From: Streptomyces sp. NBC_01306
Lineage (GTDB): Bacteria; Actinomycetota; Actinomycetes; Streptomycetales; Streptomycetaceae
Direction: 5' to 3'
DNA length: 64,000 bases
NCBI RefSeq assembly: GCF_026340465.1
Contig: NZ_JAPEPC010000001.1
Span: 2,607,501 to 2,671,500, forward strand
Part shown: piece after piece, positions 19,111 to 28,387 of the stretch
Position numbering within the stretch: position 1 is the first letter of the stretch
How the letters are laid out: every line of letters starts with the position of its first letter
The notes under the pieces: generated by a model
Seen by the model: only the letters and a program-made list of their open reading frames with translations
What the model was told of the DNA's origin: nothing
The model's database searches: none
Position numbers and translations under genes: made by a program

Positions 19111-19398
19111 CTACTCCACGCAGACCGATTCAAAGCGCCACCGGTGTACCGCGCGAGTGATCAAGTCGGCTTCGGGCTCGGGAAGTTCGGGCAGGTCCGC
19201 ATCATAGGGAGCGTCCCACCAGGTGAGGACCAGCACCCGGTCCTGCGGAGCACGCAGAAACTCACGGCGCAGAGGGCCCCTCGTACCGTCCGCGGCCGCC
19301 CTGGAAACCTCTGCCTGTGCCTGCTGCCGCGCCCACTCCAGCAACTCGCAGCCCCGGCCGTCGGCCGCACGGGCCTCCCACATCAGCGCGACGGTCAT
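19111..19398 (-). CDS. Conserved-looking hypothetical protein downstream of tsaD
   Basis: 95 residues; ATG 19398 overlaps the tsaD stop by 4 bp, so it is the last gene of the tsaB-rimI-tsaD unit. Soluble, with a helical first half ([16 protein letters not shown]) and strands [13 protein letters not shown] and [12 protein letters not shown] in the second. No domain recognised. Its tight coupling suggests it is real; a role in tRNA modification would be guesswork. Confidence 0.75.
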   Translation of the reverse strand: MTVALMWEARAADGRGCELLEWARQQAQAEVSRAAADGTRGPLRREFLRAPQDRVLVLTWWDAPYDADLPELPEPEADLITRAVHRWRFESVCVE

Positions 19399-20582
19399 GA
19401 GTAGAGGTTACCCTTGCTGATTTCGTGGACATGGTCGTGATCATGTACGAGCCCGCCACCAAGCCCCTGGCCACCCGCCTGACCATGCCCCGGCCCGTCC
19501 ACATCAGCATGGCCAGGCCCCTCCCCATGGTCCCGTGCGATACCAGGCACATGCGGGTCCGTGACCGGCAACGACGAGTCCGCAGACAGCTCCCAGTCCG
19601 ACGCCGCCCTGTTTCGCGCCACCATTTCCGCACCGAGCGCCGCGACCATCGCGCCGTTGTCCGTACACAGTCCGGGACGCGGCACCCGCAGTCGGATACC
19701 GGCCCGCTCGCACCGCTCCTGGGCGAGTGCGCGCAGCCTGGAGTTGGCGGCGACACCGCCGCCGATCATCAGGTGGTCGACGCCCTCGTCCTTACACGCA
19801 CGGACGGCCTTGCGCGTGAGTACGTCGACGACCGCCTCCTGGAAAGACGCCGACACATCGCGCACGGGGACTTCCTCGCCCGCCGCCCGCTTCGCCTCGA
19901 CCCAGCGGGCCACTGATGTCTTGAGCCCGGAAAACGAGAAGTCGTACGCCGCGTCACGCGACCCCGTCAGTCCGCGCGGGAACGCAATCGCCTTCGGGTC
20001 TCCCTCCCGTGCCAGTCGGTCGATGACCGGACCGCCCGGGAAGCCGAGGTTCAATACCCGCGCGATCTTGTCGAAGGCCTCACCGGCCGCGTCGTCGATC
20101 GTCGCACCCAGGGGCCGGACGTCCGCCGTGATGTCGGGTGCCAGCAACAGCGACGAGTGTCCGCCCGACACGAGCAACGCCATGGTCGGCTCGGGCAGCG
20201 GCCCGTGCTCCAGCTGGTCCACACAGATGTGGGAGGCCAGATGGTTGACGCCGTACAGCGGTTTGCCCAGCGCGTACGCGTACGCCTTGGCCGCCGATAC
20301 GCCGACCAACAACGCCCCCGCGAGACCGGGCCCCGCCGTCACGGCGATGCCGTCGAGGTCCTTGGCGGCGACCCCGGCTTCCTTCAGCGCACGTTCAATG
20401 GTCGGAACCATCGCTTCCAGATGCGCGCGCGAAGCGATCTCCGGCACGACTCCGCCGAAGCGGGCGTGCGTGTCGACGCTCGATGCGACGGCGTCGGCGA
20501 GCAGCGTCGTACCGCGGACGATGCCGACCCCCGTCTCGTCGCAGGAGGTCTCGATGCCGAGTACGAGAGGTTCGTCAGCCAT
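19395..20582 (-). CDS. tsaD: tRNA t6A-modifying threonylcarbamoyltransferase TsaD
   Basis: 395 residues from ATG 20582. Transfers the threonylcarbamoyl group to A37 of ANN-decoding tRNAs together with TsaB and TsaE. Fe/metal ligands H114 and H118 are in NHLASH, the substrate loop is [11 protein letters not shown], and the C-terminal metal site is [10 protein letters not shown]. About 50 extra C-terminal residues are Gly/His-rich ([21 protein letters not shown]). It overlaps rimI by 8 bp and the 95-residue gene by 4 bp. Confidence 0.96.
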   Translation of the reverse strand: MADEPLVLGIETSCDETGVGIVRGTTLLADAVASSVDTHARFGGVVPEIASRAHLEAMVPTIERALKEAGVAAKDLDGIAVTAGPGLAGALLVGVSAAKAYAYALGKPLYGVNHLASHICVDQLEHGPLPEPTMALLVSGGHSSLLLAPDITADVRPLGATIDDAAGEAFDKIARVLNLGFPGGPVIDRLAREGDPKAIAFPRGLTGSRDAAYDFSFSGLKTSVARWVEAKRAAGEEVPVRDVSASFQEAVVDVLTRKAVRACKDEGVDHLMIGGGVAANSRLRALAQERCERAGIRLRVPRPGLCTDNGAMVAALGAEMVARNRAASDWELSADSSLPVTDPHVPGIARDHGEGPGHADVDGPGHGQAGGQGLGGGLVHDHDHVHEISKGNLYS

Positions 20583-21075
20583 GGATCTCTGTTCCTTGTG
20601 CGAGGCCCATTTCCGGGCGCAGTTCGAGGCGCATGACGAGCGCGTCCACATTGCCCGGCTGGTAGTAGCCCCGGCGGAAGCCGATGGGCTCGAAGCCGAA
20701 GCGTTCGTAGAGTTTCTGGGCGCGGATGTTGTCGACCCGTACTTCGAGGAGGATCTCGCCGCACTCGAAGGCGGTGGCGTGTCGGAGGAGATCGCTCAGG
20801 AGTTCGGCGCCGAGGCCTGTGCCCCACTGATCCCGGGCCGAGGCAATCGTCTGTACGTCACCCATGCCGCCGACAGCCGCAAGGCCCGCGTAGCCGACGA
20901 TCCGCTCGGCGGTCTCCGCGACCACATAGCGCCGGGTCGCGGCCGGCCCGCGCGCGTGGGCGAGCTCGGACCAGAACATGCCCTCGGACCAGGCATCATC
21001 AGGGAACAACTCGTGTTCGAGCTCCAGCACGGGCGTGATGTCCCACCAGCGCATCTCCCGTAGTACGGCCGTCAC
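20575..21075 (-). CDS. rimI: Ribosomal-protein S18-alanine N-acetyltransferase RimI-like
   Basis: 166 residues, GNAT fold: acetyl-CoA loop [11 protein letters not shown], motif [21 protein letters not shown]. The usual tsaB-rimI-tsaD neighbour that acetylates protein N-termini. It overlaps tsaB by 4 bp and tsaD by 8 bp, indicating one coupled transcript. Confidence 0.93.
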   Translation of the reverse strand: MTAVLREMRWWDITPVLELEHELFPDDAWSEGMFWSELAHARGPAATRRYVVAETAERIVGYAGLAAVGGMGDVQTIASARDQWGTGLGAELLSDLLRHATAFECGEILLEVRVDNIRAQKLYERFGFEPIGFRRGYYQPGNVDALVMRLELRPEMGLAQGTEIHG

Positions 21076-21818
21076 TGCGGGGTGACCACCTTGTAGTTCT
21101 TCGGCACCTGGGCGTCGGGGCGCCGCAGATAGAGCGGTGTGACCGGAAGGAACCCTTCAGCGATCGCCACGTCACCCCGCTCATTCCCGGCCCCGTCACC
21201 ATTGCTGCTGTCGGCACTGGTTCCGGCGGAACTGGTTCCGGCGGCATCGATCCCCCGCGCCAGCTTCTCGGCCGCCAGTGCCGCGAGGGCCCCAGCCGAT
21301 ACGTGTTCGGGAGCTCGCGCGTCGAGGAAGGTATCGGGATAGAGCAGCGCGCCGGCCCCCACCGCAGGCAACCCCGCGACCTCTGCGGCGATGTCCCCGG
21401 GCCGGTCCACGGCAGGTTCGCCCAGCCGGGTCCGGAATCCGTCGTACCGCGCCCAGTAGACCTCCTTGCGCCGCGCGTCCGTCGCGACGACGAAGGGGCC
21501 GTCGAGCCCGGACGCGTAGGCGAGGCCGTCCAGCGTGCACAGCCCGTACACGGGCACACCCAGAGCGGACCCGAACGTGGCGGCCGTCACCAGCCCCACG
21601 CGCAGTCCGGTGTAAGGTCCCGGGCCGACGCCGACGACGATGCCCGTGAGGGCGTCCAGTTTCAGTCCGGCTTCGGCAAGGACATGATCGACGGCGGGCA
21701 GCAGCAACTCCCCATGACGGCGGGCATCGGTCCGACTGGACTCGGCGACCACGGATGTTCCGTCGTGGAGGGCGGCAGTGACGGCGGGCGTGGCGGTATC
21801 AACGGCGAGCAGGAGCAC
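21072..21818 (-). CDS. tsaB: t6A biosynthesis scaffold TsaB
   Basis: 248 residues, ASKHA fold: LLLAVDTATPAVTAAL at the N-terminus and GVGPGPYTGLRVG. It lacks the TsaD metal ligands and serves as the dimerisation partner that activates TsaD with TsaE. First gene of the tsaB-rimI-tsaD unit. A Ser/Gly/Asn-rich loop (SSAGTSADSSNGDG) near residues 196-209 is unusual and could be a linker expansion. Confidence 0.95.
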   Translation of the reverse strand: MLLLAVDTATPAVTAALHDGTSVVAESSRTDARRHGELLLPAVDHVLAEAGLKLDALTGIVVGVGPGPYTGLRVGLVTAATFGSALGVPVYGLCTLDGLAYASGLDGPFVVATDARRKEVYWARYDGFRTRLGEPAVDRPGDIAAEVAGLPAVGAGALLYPDTFLDARAPEHVSAGALAALAAEKLARGIDAAGTSSAGTSADSSNGDGAGNERGDVAIAEGFLPVTPLYLRRPDAQVPKNYKVVTPQ

Positions 21819-21925
21819 ACAAACAGCCTACGGCTCCTGCGGCGGGGGCACGGCGCCCTGCCCCGTCAGCCCGCTGCTGCTAACGTCACCGAGAATTCGT
21901 ACGTACGAGAAATGGGGAGCCTCAG

Positions 21926-22492
21926 GTGTCAAGGAGCAGCTCGGGAATCGTGGCCGGGCTCACCGGGGCAGCGCTCGCCGTGGTCGGCTTCCTCGCCTAC
22001 CAGGCGTCGGCAAACGCCCCCGCCAACCTCGCGGCCCCCAAGCCCTCGTCCTCGGCGTCCTCCTCGACCAACCCGTCGGGCACCCCGACGAAGCCGGGAA
22101 AGCAGAACAGCCACGCGGTGCCGCTGCACTCGGGGGCCGGCTCCCGCGTCGTGTACTCGCTCGGGGCGAAGCGGGTGTGGCTGGTGAGCGACACCGGGGT
22201 CGGCGTGCGGACCTTCGAGGTCATGCCGAGCGCGGTGAATCCGCGCCCGGGAACGTACCAGGTGACTTCGCGCACAGGCAGCACGATGGGCTCCGACGGG
22301 GTGCCGATCGAGCACGTGGTGCGGTTCGCGAGCGTCAACGGGGTGACGGTCGGGTTCAGCGCCGCTACGGACAACTCGATGTCGAGCCCCGACCCGCAGC
22401 AGAAGACCGGCGGAATCCGGATGAAGCGCGCGGACGGCAACGCGATGTGGCCGCTCGCGACGTTCGGCACGAAGATCGTCGTCGTCCCTTAG
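21926..22492 (+). CDS. Membrane-anchored degenerate L,D-transpeptidase-fold protein
   Basis: 188 residues from GTG 21926 behind GGGGAG. Residues 8-28 are one hydrophobic anchor, residues 30-65 a Ser/Thr/Pro-rich spacer, and residues 73-188 resemble a YkuD (L,D-transpeptidase) domain: RVWLVSDTGVGVRTFEV, RPGTYQV, ending KTGGIRMKRADG...FGTKIVVVP. The canonical catalytic S-H-G-C is replaced by K-T-G-G (residues 160-163), so no peptidoglycan cross-linking is expected. It may bind cell wall or act as a regulator. Divergent from tsaB. Confidence 0.75.
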   Translation: MSRSSSGIVAGLTGAALAVVGFLAYQASANAPANLAAPKPSSSASSSTNPSGTPTKPGKQNSHAVPLHSGAGSRVVYSLGAKRVWLVSDTGVGVRTFEVMPSAVNPRPGTYQVTSRTGSTMGSDGVPIEHVVRFASVNGVTVGFSAATDNSMSSPDPQQKTGGIRMKRADGNAMWPLATFGTKIVVVP

Positions 22493-22709
22493 CCGCCCCG
22501 CGGCTCCTGCCTGCTCATGCAGCGCCCGCGGCTGAGGCCCTGGCGCACGCACGATCTCGCATGGCTCGCGCGGGCCTTCCGTCTGGCTCGCAGCGCTTCC
22601 GTATGGCCCGCGCAGGTTCCCGTACGACTCAATCTCGGAACCCGGCAGCCCCGCATGCGCTCTGCCGCCAGGCTGTAATCCATACGGATTGCGCGGCAAC
22701 CCATACGGA

Positions 22710-22874
22710 TTACGCGGCGTCGCGCTCTTCCTCAGGCTCCCCGGTGACGGCGGTGGGCTCAGGCGCGGGGGCGCGCGGTGGTGTGGACACGGCGTTCGCC
22801 GCCTCGCAGGAGGCGAGCAGATCGCGCATCGACATGGGGGACGGCGACTGCGCTTCGGTCTCCGATGCGGACAT
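22710..22874 (-). CDS. 54-residue protein of unknown function
   Basis: ATG 22874 behind a strong GAGGAGG with 5-base spacing; stop TAA at 22712-22710. The product has a short helix MRDLLASCEAANA flanked by acidic, Pro-rich ends (PAPEPTAVTGEPEEERDAA). No signal or membrane segment. Codon use and ribosome site look genuine. It is directly preceded by a perfect palindrome at 22896-22915. No family recognised. Confidence 0.65.
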   Translation of the reverse strand: MSASETEAQSPSPMSMRDLLASCEAANAVSTPPRAPAPEPTAVTGEPEEERDAA

Positions 22875-22895
22875 GGCTGCCTCCTCGGTCAGGCA

Positions 22896-22915
22896 TGGTT
22901 AGGTAGACCTAACCA
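22896..22915. promoter_or_regulatory. Perfect 20-bp palindrome upstream of the 54-residue gene
   Basis: TGGTTAGGTAGACCTAACCA: 9-bp arms with a 2-bp centre, 21 bp upstream of the start codon. It shares TTAGGT/ACCTAA words with DmdR/IdeR iron boxes but with a different half-site spacing. Probable operator; ligand unknown. The remainder to 23214 holds nothing recognisable apart from degenerate CCCTCAGGCC-like words. Confidence 0.6.
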
Positions 22916-23214
22916 GGTCTTGGTATCCATGTCACCACGCCCGGTGGGATCTGTGCAACACCTTACCGACGGCTTGTCGGAAAGTACGGGGTGAATTTCC
23001 GGATGCGCATGCGAACTGCTCAGGCGGCCCCGTGGCACCCAGGCCTCCTTCTCCCGGCCTCTCAAGGCATCGCGAAGCCCTCAGGCCTTCCGGGAAACTC
23101 CCCCGGGCCCGTCCCGAACCTCCACCGAACCCCCGTCAGGCCCCCTGGCCCTTCCAGACCTGCTGCGATCCCCTCAAGCCCCTGCGGCCTCCCTCAGACC
23201 GGAGAGAGCCCCCC

Positions 23215-23763
23215 TCAGGCCTCCCCGAGCTCCCGGAGACCGTCGAGGTCCGTGCGCTGTTTCTCTGCCGCCCAGCGCGCCCCGAACCCGCTGACCGTCA
23301 CCACGCGGCGCTCGTCGTCCGTGTCACCCACACCCCGCCCGATGACCACCCGGAGCCGGTCGTCCGACAGTTCCTCGACCTTCCCGTCCCCCCACTCGAC
23401 CACGATCACCGAGTCGGGCAGCGAGACGTCCAGATCGAGGTCCTCCATCTCGTCGAGCCCACCGCCCAGGCGGTACGCGTCCACGTGCACCAGCGGGGGG
23501 CCGTCGCCCAGCGGCGGATGGACACGGGCGATGACGAAGGTCGGGGACGTGACCGCTCCGCGCACGCCGAGGCCCTCGCCCAGGCCCCGGGTGAGGGTGG
23601 TCTTGCCCGCGCCGAGTTCACCGGAGAGCATCACGAGATCGCCGGGGCGCAGCAGTACGGCGAGGCGACGGCCCAACTCCTGCATACGGTCGGGGGAGTC
23701 GATGGTCAGGCGGGTGGCGAATGCGGCGGCCGTGTCAGCTGCCGGGCTGTGCGGGGCTTCCAT
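23215..23763 (-). CDS. tsaE: t6A biosynthesis ATPase TsaE
   Basis: 182 residues from ATG 23763 (ATG three codons upstream also possible). Walker A SGELGAGKTTLTRG near residues 47-60, SPTFVI switch, HVDAYRLG and VVEWGDG. It regulates the TsaB-TsaD complex during t6A formation. Its start lies 29 bp inside the 3' end of the upstream hydrolase gene, so the two are co-translated. The C-terminus is about 20-30 residues longer than the E. coli protein. Confidence 0.95.
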   Translation of the reverse strand: MEAPHSPAADTAAAFATRLTIDSPDRMQELGRRLAVLLRPGDLVMLSGELGAGKTTLTRGLGEGLGVRGAVTSPTFVIARVHPPLGDGPPLVHVDAYRLGGGLDEMEDLDLDVSLPDSVIVVEWGDGKVEELSDDRLRVVIGRGVGDTDDERRVVTVSGFGARWAAEKQRTDLDGLRELGEA

Positions 23764-25168
23764 ACAGGCCAACGTTAGCGTCTACCGGTACCGCGCCCGC
23801 CCTCGCCAGCAGTTCGGTCAACCGGCCGGTCACGGTCTCCGGATGTTCGAGCATGACCAGGTGCCCGGCGTCGGGAACGATGACCAGTTCCGCCGTGGGC
23901 AGCAGATCGGCGATGATCTGGCTGTGTGCACTTGGTGTCACCAGGTCGTTCTCGCCGGCCAGGATGAGTGCGGGCACCTCGGCGAAGACCTCGGCCAGCG
24001 CGTCCGCCTTGTCGTGGTCGGTGAAGGCCGGATAGAACTCCGCGACCACATCGATCGGTGTGCCCTCGATCAGCCGCTCCGCGAACCGGGCCACGCCGGG
24101 GTCGACGTCCTTCGAACCGAACGAGTACCGCTTGACCAGCCCGGCGAACAGGTCCGCCGTGGCCCGCCGCCCCCGCTCCACCAGCTCCGTCTGGGACCCG
24201 AGAGCCTTCAGTACGCCGGGAAGCACGCGCCGCACCGCGTTCACGCCCGCCACCGGCAGCCCGAAACTGACCTCGCCGAGCTTCCCGCAGGAGGTGCCGA
24301 CGAACGCGGCACCGACGACCCGGTCTCTGACCAGTTCGGGGAACTGTTCGCCGAGCGCCATCATCGTCATGCCGCCCATCGAATGTCCCACCAGCACCAG
24401 AGGTCCCTCCGGTGCTGCCGCGTCGATGACTGCTTTCAGATCGCGGCCGAGCTGGTCGATGGTGAGCGGTACACCGTCGGCCTGCGCCTGACCGCGCTCC
24501 GAGCGGCCGTGGCTGCGCTGGTCCCAGTGGACGGTCCGGACGACGCCGCGTAGCGCCGCACGCTGGAAGTGCCAGGAATCCTGGCTGAGGCAGTAACCGT
24601 GTGAGAAGACGACCGTGACGGGCTGAACCGTCCGGCGCCCGGACGACCGCCGCTTACGCGCCCCGGCTGTCCCGTCTTTGGCTGTCCCGTCTTTCGCAGC
24701 TTCCCCGGCCGCCCGACGGCCGCCGGCCGCTCCAACTTTCCCAGCTGTCCCGGACACACCGGCCGTCCCGACGGTCCCATCCGCTCCCGCAGCACCTGAA
24801 GCACCCGAAGCTGCACCAGCCGTCCCAGCTCCACCCGGCTCTGCTCCGGCGCCCCGCGCCCGCGCACCACTGAGCGACCCCGGCGGGTAAGCGCCGACCT
24901 CGTCGACCTCGTAGTAGATCCCGGTCCCGTCATCGGCGGCCGCCCGGCCCGGGACACCGCGCAGTGAGCCGTACGGGCCCGATGCGTCGAGGGCGAGCCG
25001 CGCCTTCTTGCGCATGCCGCGGCCGACCGTCAGACGCTCGACCGCCACGCCCGCCGCCGCACCGGCCGCGAGCACACCGATCGCGGCGCCGGCGAAACCA
25101 CCGGCCCTGCGCCAGTTGGCGCCCGCCGCGGCGGCCTGGGCCACATTCGCGCTGGTGCTCTCGCTCAC
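23735..25168 (-). CDS. Membrane-anchored alpha/beta hydrolase
   Basis: 477 residues. One N-terminal hydrophobic helix (residues about 21-45), then a linker and an alpha/beta hydrolase core: VFSHGYCLSQDSW (oxyanion region), HWDQRSHGRS, nucleophile elbow LVGHSMGGM, a later Asp in AGENDLVTP and His in DAGHLVMLEHP. Residues about 105-165 are a Gly/Ala/Thr repeat (GTAGVSGTAGKVG) not normally seen in this family, inserted before the first beta strand. Substrate unknown. It ends inside tsaE. Confidence 0.88.
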   Translation of the reverse strand: MSESTSANVAQAAAAGANWRRAGGFAGAAIGVLAAGAAAGVAVERLTVGRGMRKKARLALDASGPYGSLRGVPGRAAADDGTGIYYEVDEVGAYPPGSLSGARARGAGAEPGGAGTAGAASGASGAAGADGTVGTAGVSGTAGKVGAAGGRRAAGEAAKDGTAKDGTAGARKRRSSGRRTVQPVTVVFSHGYCLSQDSWHFQRAALRGVVRTVHWDQRSHGRSERGQAQADGVPLTIDQLGRDLKAVIDAAAPEGPLVLVGHSMGGMTMMALGEQFPELVRDRVVGAAFVGTSCGKLGEVSFGLPVAGVNAVRRVLPGVLKALGSQTELVERGRRATADLFAGLVKRYSFGSKDVDPGVARFAERLIEGTPIDVVAEFYPAFTDHDKADALAEVFAEVPALILAGENDLVTPSAHSQIIADLLPTAELVIVPDAGHLVMLEHPETVTGRLTELLARAGAVPVDANVGLYGSPAQPGS

Positions 25169-25180
25169 CGTGCCGCTCTC

Positions 25181-25231
25181 CTACTGGTCGTCGTCCGGCT
25201 ACTCGTCGTCGTCCGGCTACTCGTCGTCCGG
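25181..25231. repeat. 18-bp tandem repeats upstream of the hydrolase gene
   Basis: CTACTSGTCGTCGTCCGG occurs twice, then a 15-bp shortened copy, in the 143-bp gap between alr and the hydrolase. Confidence 0.75.
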
Positions 25232-25311
25232 CTGCTGGTTCATCCCATCACCGGCGGTTCGACTGCTGCCTGTCCGGTCGTGACCGTCCGGACTGCTGCC
25301 CGTCGGACGGG

Positions 25312-26679
25312 TTACTGCTCACCCAGTCCCTCATTCACATACACGCGGTCCACTCGCGACCCGATCCGGGTGACGATCTCGTACGCGATCGTGTCCGCGG
25401 CCCGGGCCCAGTCCTCGGCGGTCGGTTCGCCCCGGTCACCCGGCCCGAACAGCACCGCCTCCGCACCCGGAAGGAGTTCGTCCCCCTCCAGGTCCACGAC
25501 GAACTGGTCCATGGCGATCCGTCCCGCGACCCGCCGCAGTCGCCCGCCGATCAGCACAGGCCCCTTACCCGAAGCGTGGCGCGGGACACCGTCCGCGTAC
25601 CCGAGGGGGACCAGGCCGAGTGTGGTCTCGGCCGGGGTGACGTAGTGATGGCCGTAGCTGACGCCGTGCCCCGCCGGTACGTGTTTGACCAGGCCCAGGC
25701 GGGCGCTGAGCGTCATGACGGGACGCAGGCCGAAGTCGGCGGCGGTGCCGAGCTGCGGTACAGGCGAGATGCCGTAGAGCGCGACGCCCGGACGGATCAG
25801 GTCGTACTGCGCCTCGGGCAGCGTCAGCACGGCAGGCGAGTTGGAGATGTGCCGGACCTCGGGGCTGACCCCTGCCTTCTCGGCGTACGCGATGGCCTCG
25901 TCGAAGCGGTCCCGCTGCGCGGCGATGGACGGATGGCCGGGCTCGTCTGCGCACGCGAAGTGCGACCAGATCCCGGTGACATCGGCCAGCCCCTCGGCCT
26001 CAGCGGCGACCGCGGCGCCGACGAGTTCGGGCCAGTCGGCGGGCTGGCAGCCGCCGCGCCCGAGGCCGGTGTCGGCCTTGAGCTGGATACGGGCCGTACG
26101 GCCGCTCGCCCGGGCCGCATCCAGTACCTCGTCGAGCGCCCACATACCGCCCACGGACACATCGATATCGGCCTCGATCGCCTCTCGCCACGGCCCGCCG
26201 GGCGTCCACAGCCAGCAGAGCAGCCGGGCCCGGATACCCGCGGCGCGCAGTGCGAGCGCCTCCTGCGGGGTCGCGGTACCGAGCCAGTCGGCTCCGGCCT
26301 CAAGTGCGGCCCTGGCGCAGGGCAGCATGCCGTGGCCGTACGCATCCGCCTTGACCACTGCCATGAGCTGGGCACGGGGCGCACGGGCGCGCAGCGCGCG
26401 CACGTTGGCTCGCAGCGCGCCAAGATCGATCTCCGCACGCGCTCGCATGAGTGCCCCGGCTGTCCCGGTCCTCCGGTCATCGCGTGTCCCGGCTGTCCCG
26501 GCTGTCCCGGTCCCTCGGTCACCGCGTGTCCCAGCCGTCCCGGTGCCCCGGTCGCCGCGTGCCCCGGCTGCCCCGGCCGTCCCGGTCCCCCGGTCACCGC
26601 GTGTCCCAGCCGCCCCGGTGCCCCGGTCACCGCAAGCCCCGTCCGTCTCGGCGCCCCGCTCACTACGAGTCCCGGTCAT
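25312..26679 (-). CDS. alr: Alanine racemase with repeat-built N-terminal extension
   Basis: The enzyme core begins at ATG 26448 (378 residues): MRARAEIDLGALRANV, PLP lysine in VVKADAYGHG, second catalytic Tyr in GVSYGHHYV. It makes D-alanine for peptidoglycan. The frame stays open upstream to ATG 26679, which has GAGG at 7-base spacing, giving 455 residues; residues 1-77 would be RGDRGTGTAG-like repeats. The core ATG has only a weak GGGG site, so the longer form is plausible. Convention in Streptomyces would favour the short form. Confidence 0.93.
   Translation of the reverse strand: MTGTRSERGAETDGACGDRGTGAAGTRGDRGTGTAGAAGARGDRGTGTAGTRGDRGTGTAGTAGTRDDRRTGTAGALMRARAEIDLGALRANVRALRARAPRAQLMAVVKADAYGHGMLPCARAALEAGADWLGTATPQEALALRAAGIRARLLCWLWTPGGPWREAIEADIDVSVGGMWALDEVLDAARASGRTARIQLKADTGLGRGGCQPADWPELVGAAVAAEAEGLADVTGIWSHFACADEPGHPSIAAQRDRFDEAIAYAEKAGVSPEVRHISNSPAVLTLPEAQYDLIRPGVALYGISPVPQLGTAADFGLRPVMTLSARLGLVKHVPAGHGVSYGHHYVTPAETTLGLVPLGYADGVPRHASGKGPVLIGGRLRRVAGRIAMDQFVVDLEGDELLPGAEAVLFGPGDRGEPTAEDWARAADTIAYEIVTRIGSRVDRVYVNEGLGEQ
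26451..26640 (-). repeat. Minisatellite at the 5' end of alr
   Basis: Imperfect units of 30 to 45 bp built around CCGGTCACCGCGTGTCCC and CCCGGCTGTCCCGG words, all preserving a reading frame that encodes RGDRGTGTAG repeats upstream of the alanine racemase core. Confidence 0.8.
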
Positions 26680-26965
26680 CTACGTGCCTCAGTCATCTGT
26701 CTGTCCCCGTCATCGCGCCCAGTCTCTCAGAGCGGGCTTCCGCTCCCACTCCCTCGCAGAGCGCGTGCGCCCGCCCCGCCGGCGCCCAGCCCTGTGTCCA
26801 GCCCTGTGCCCGGGCCCGGGCACAGGGCTGGACAGCCACCCAGGACAGCCGGGCACCGGGGGTGAGGCAGCCACCCCCGGCCAGGACGGACCGAGACACG
26901 AGCGAGGAAGTGGCCAGGACGGACACCTCAGCGCCCCTCACTCCTCGCCCCCTCACCTCATCCCC

Positions 26966-28387
26966 TCACCCCCCGCAGACGTCCCGCCAGGCCGCCGCGA
27001 TCCCGTCCGCCACGTCCTGGGCGACCACAGCCGCCCCGCCGGAAGCCCGACGGGCGGCCAGGCCGTGCAGATAGGCCGCGACGGAGCCTGCGTCCCTGGC
27101 GTCCAGTCCTGCCGCCAGCAGTGAGCCAGCCAGGCCCGACAGGACGTCGCCGCTGCCCGCCGTGGCCAGCCAGGGGGTGCCGGTCGGGTTCACCCGGACC
27201 GGCGTGTCGCCCGAAGGGGCCGCGACGAGGGTGGTCGAGCCCTTGAGCAGGACGGTCGCCCCGTAGCGCGAAGCCAGCGCCCGTACCGACGCGAGCCGCG
27301 CCCCCTCGACCTCCTCGCGTGACACGTCGAGCAGGGCAGCCGCCTCGCCCGCGTGCGGGGTGAGCAGAGTCGGCGCCGAACGGTCCTGTACGGCCGACGC
27401 GTCCAGCAGCCGCAGCCCGTCCGCGTCCACGAGCACCGGCACGTCGGATGCCAGTACGTCGTCGACCACCGACCTGTCGTCCCCGAGGCCGGGGCCGACG
27501 ACCCACGCCTGAACACGTCCCGCCTTCGCCGGCGGCCCGGCGTGCACCAGCGTCTCCGGGAACCGTGCGATCACCGCGTCGGCGGCAGGCCCCACATACC
27601 GCACTGCCCCTGCCCCGCCCCGCAGCGCGCCCGCCACGGCCAGCACGGCCGCTCCCGGATAGCGTGCGGATCCGGCGACGACGCCGACGACGCCCCGCCG
27701 GTACTTGTCGCTCTCCGCCGAGGGCATCGGCAGCAGTTCCGCCACGTCCGCGTACTGGAGCGACTCCAGGTCCGGTACGACGGGCAGGTCGAGCCCGATG
27801 TCCACGAGCCGCAGGGCCCCCGCGTACTCGGCGGCCGGATCGATGAGAAGTGCAGGCTTGTACGCGCCGAACGTCACGGTCGCGTCCGCCCGTACGGCCT
27901 CACCGACGACCTCGCCCGTGTCGGCGGACACCCCGCTCGGCAGGTCCACGGCGACCACCGGCACCGCGTCGGACACCGCCCAGAGGGCGGCCACCGCATC
28001 GGGCCGCAGCCCGCCCCGGCCGCCGATACCGGTGATCCCGTCGACCACCAGGTCGGCCCGGCCGACCACCGATACGTCGTCGACCCGCCCGCCGGCCGCG
28101 AGCAGCGCCCGCAGGCCGCCCTGATGGGCCCGGTCGGGGGCCAGCAGCACCGCCGCCACCCCCGCGCCGCGCCGGGCCAGGCGGGCGCCCGCGTACAGGG
28201 CGTCGCCCCCGTTGTCCCCGCTCCCGACGAGCAGCACGACCCGGGCGCCGTACACCTTCCCCAGCAGATCCGCGCAGGCCGCGGCGAGGCCGGCGGCGGC
28301 CCGCTGCATGAGGGCGCCCTCCGGCAGCCTGGCCATCAGTTCGCGCTCGGCGGTCCGTACGGTCTCCACGCTGTAAGCAGTACGCAT
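26966..28387 (-). CDS. nnr: Bifunctional NAD(P)H-hydrate epimerase / ADP-dependent dehydratase
   Basis: 473 residues. The N-terminal epimerase domain (1 to about 210) shows VGSGDNGGDALYAGARLA and VDLPSGVSADTG; the C-terminal kinase-like dehydratase (about 225-473) shows LTPHAGEAAALL and ATAGSGDVLSGLAGSL. It repairs damaged NADHX and NADPHX. Full length with both active sites intact. The 286-bp gap to alr holds the alr repeats and no other gene. Confidence 0.95.
   Translation of the reverse strand: MRTAYSVETVRTAERELMARLPEGALMQRAAAGLAAACADLLGKVYGARVVLLVGSGDNGGDALYAGARLARRGAGVAAVLLAPDRAHQGGLRALLAAGGRVDDVSVVGRADLVVDGITGIGGRGGLRPDAVAALWAVSDAVPVVAVDLPSGVSADTGEVVGEAVRADATVTFGAYKPALLIDPAAEYAGALRLVDIGLDLPVVPDLESLQYADVAELLPMPSAESDKYRRGVVGVVAGSARYPGAAVLAVAGALRGGAGAVRYVGPAADAVIARFPETLVHAGPPAKAGRVQAWVVGPGLGDDRSVVDDVLASDVPVLVDADGLRLLDASAVQDRSAPTLLTPHAGEAAALLDVSREEVEGARLASVRALASRYGATVLLKGSTTLVAAPSGDTPVRVNPTGTPWLATAGSGDVLSGLAGSLLAAGLDARDAGSVAAYLHGLAARRASGGAAVVAQDVADGIAAAWRDVCGG

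Noticed and set aside
22896..22915. Classical DmdR/IdeR iron box
   Set aside because: TTAGGT and ACCTAA are only 2 bp apart instead of the 7 bp in the 19-bp box, so only a general operator is claimed.
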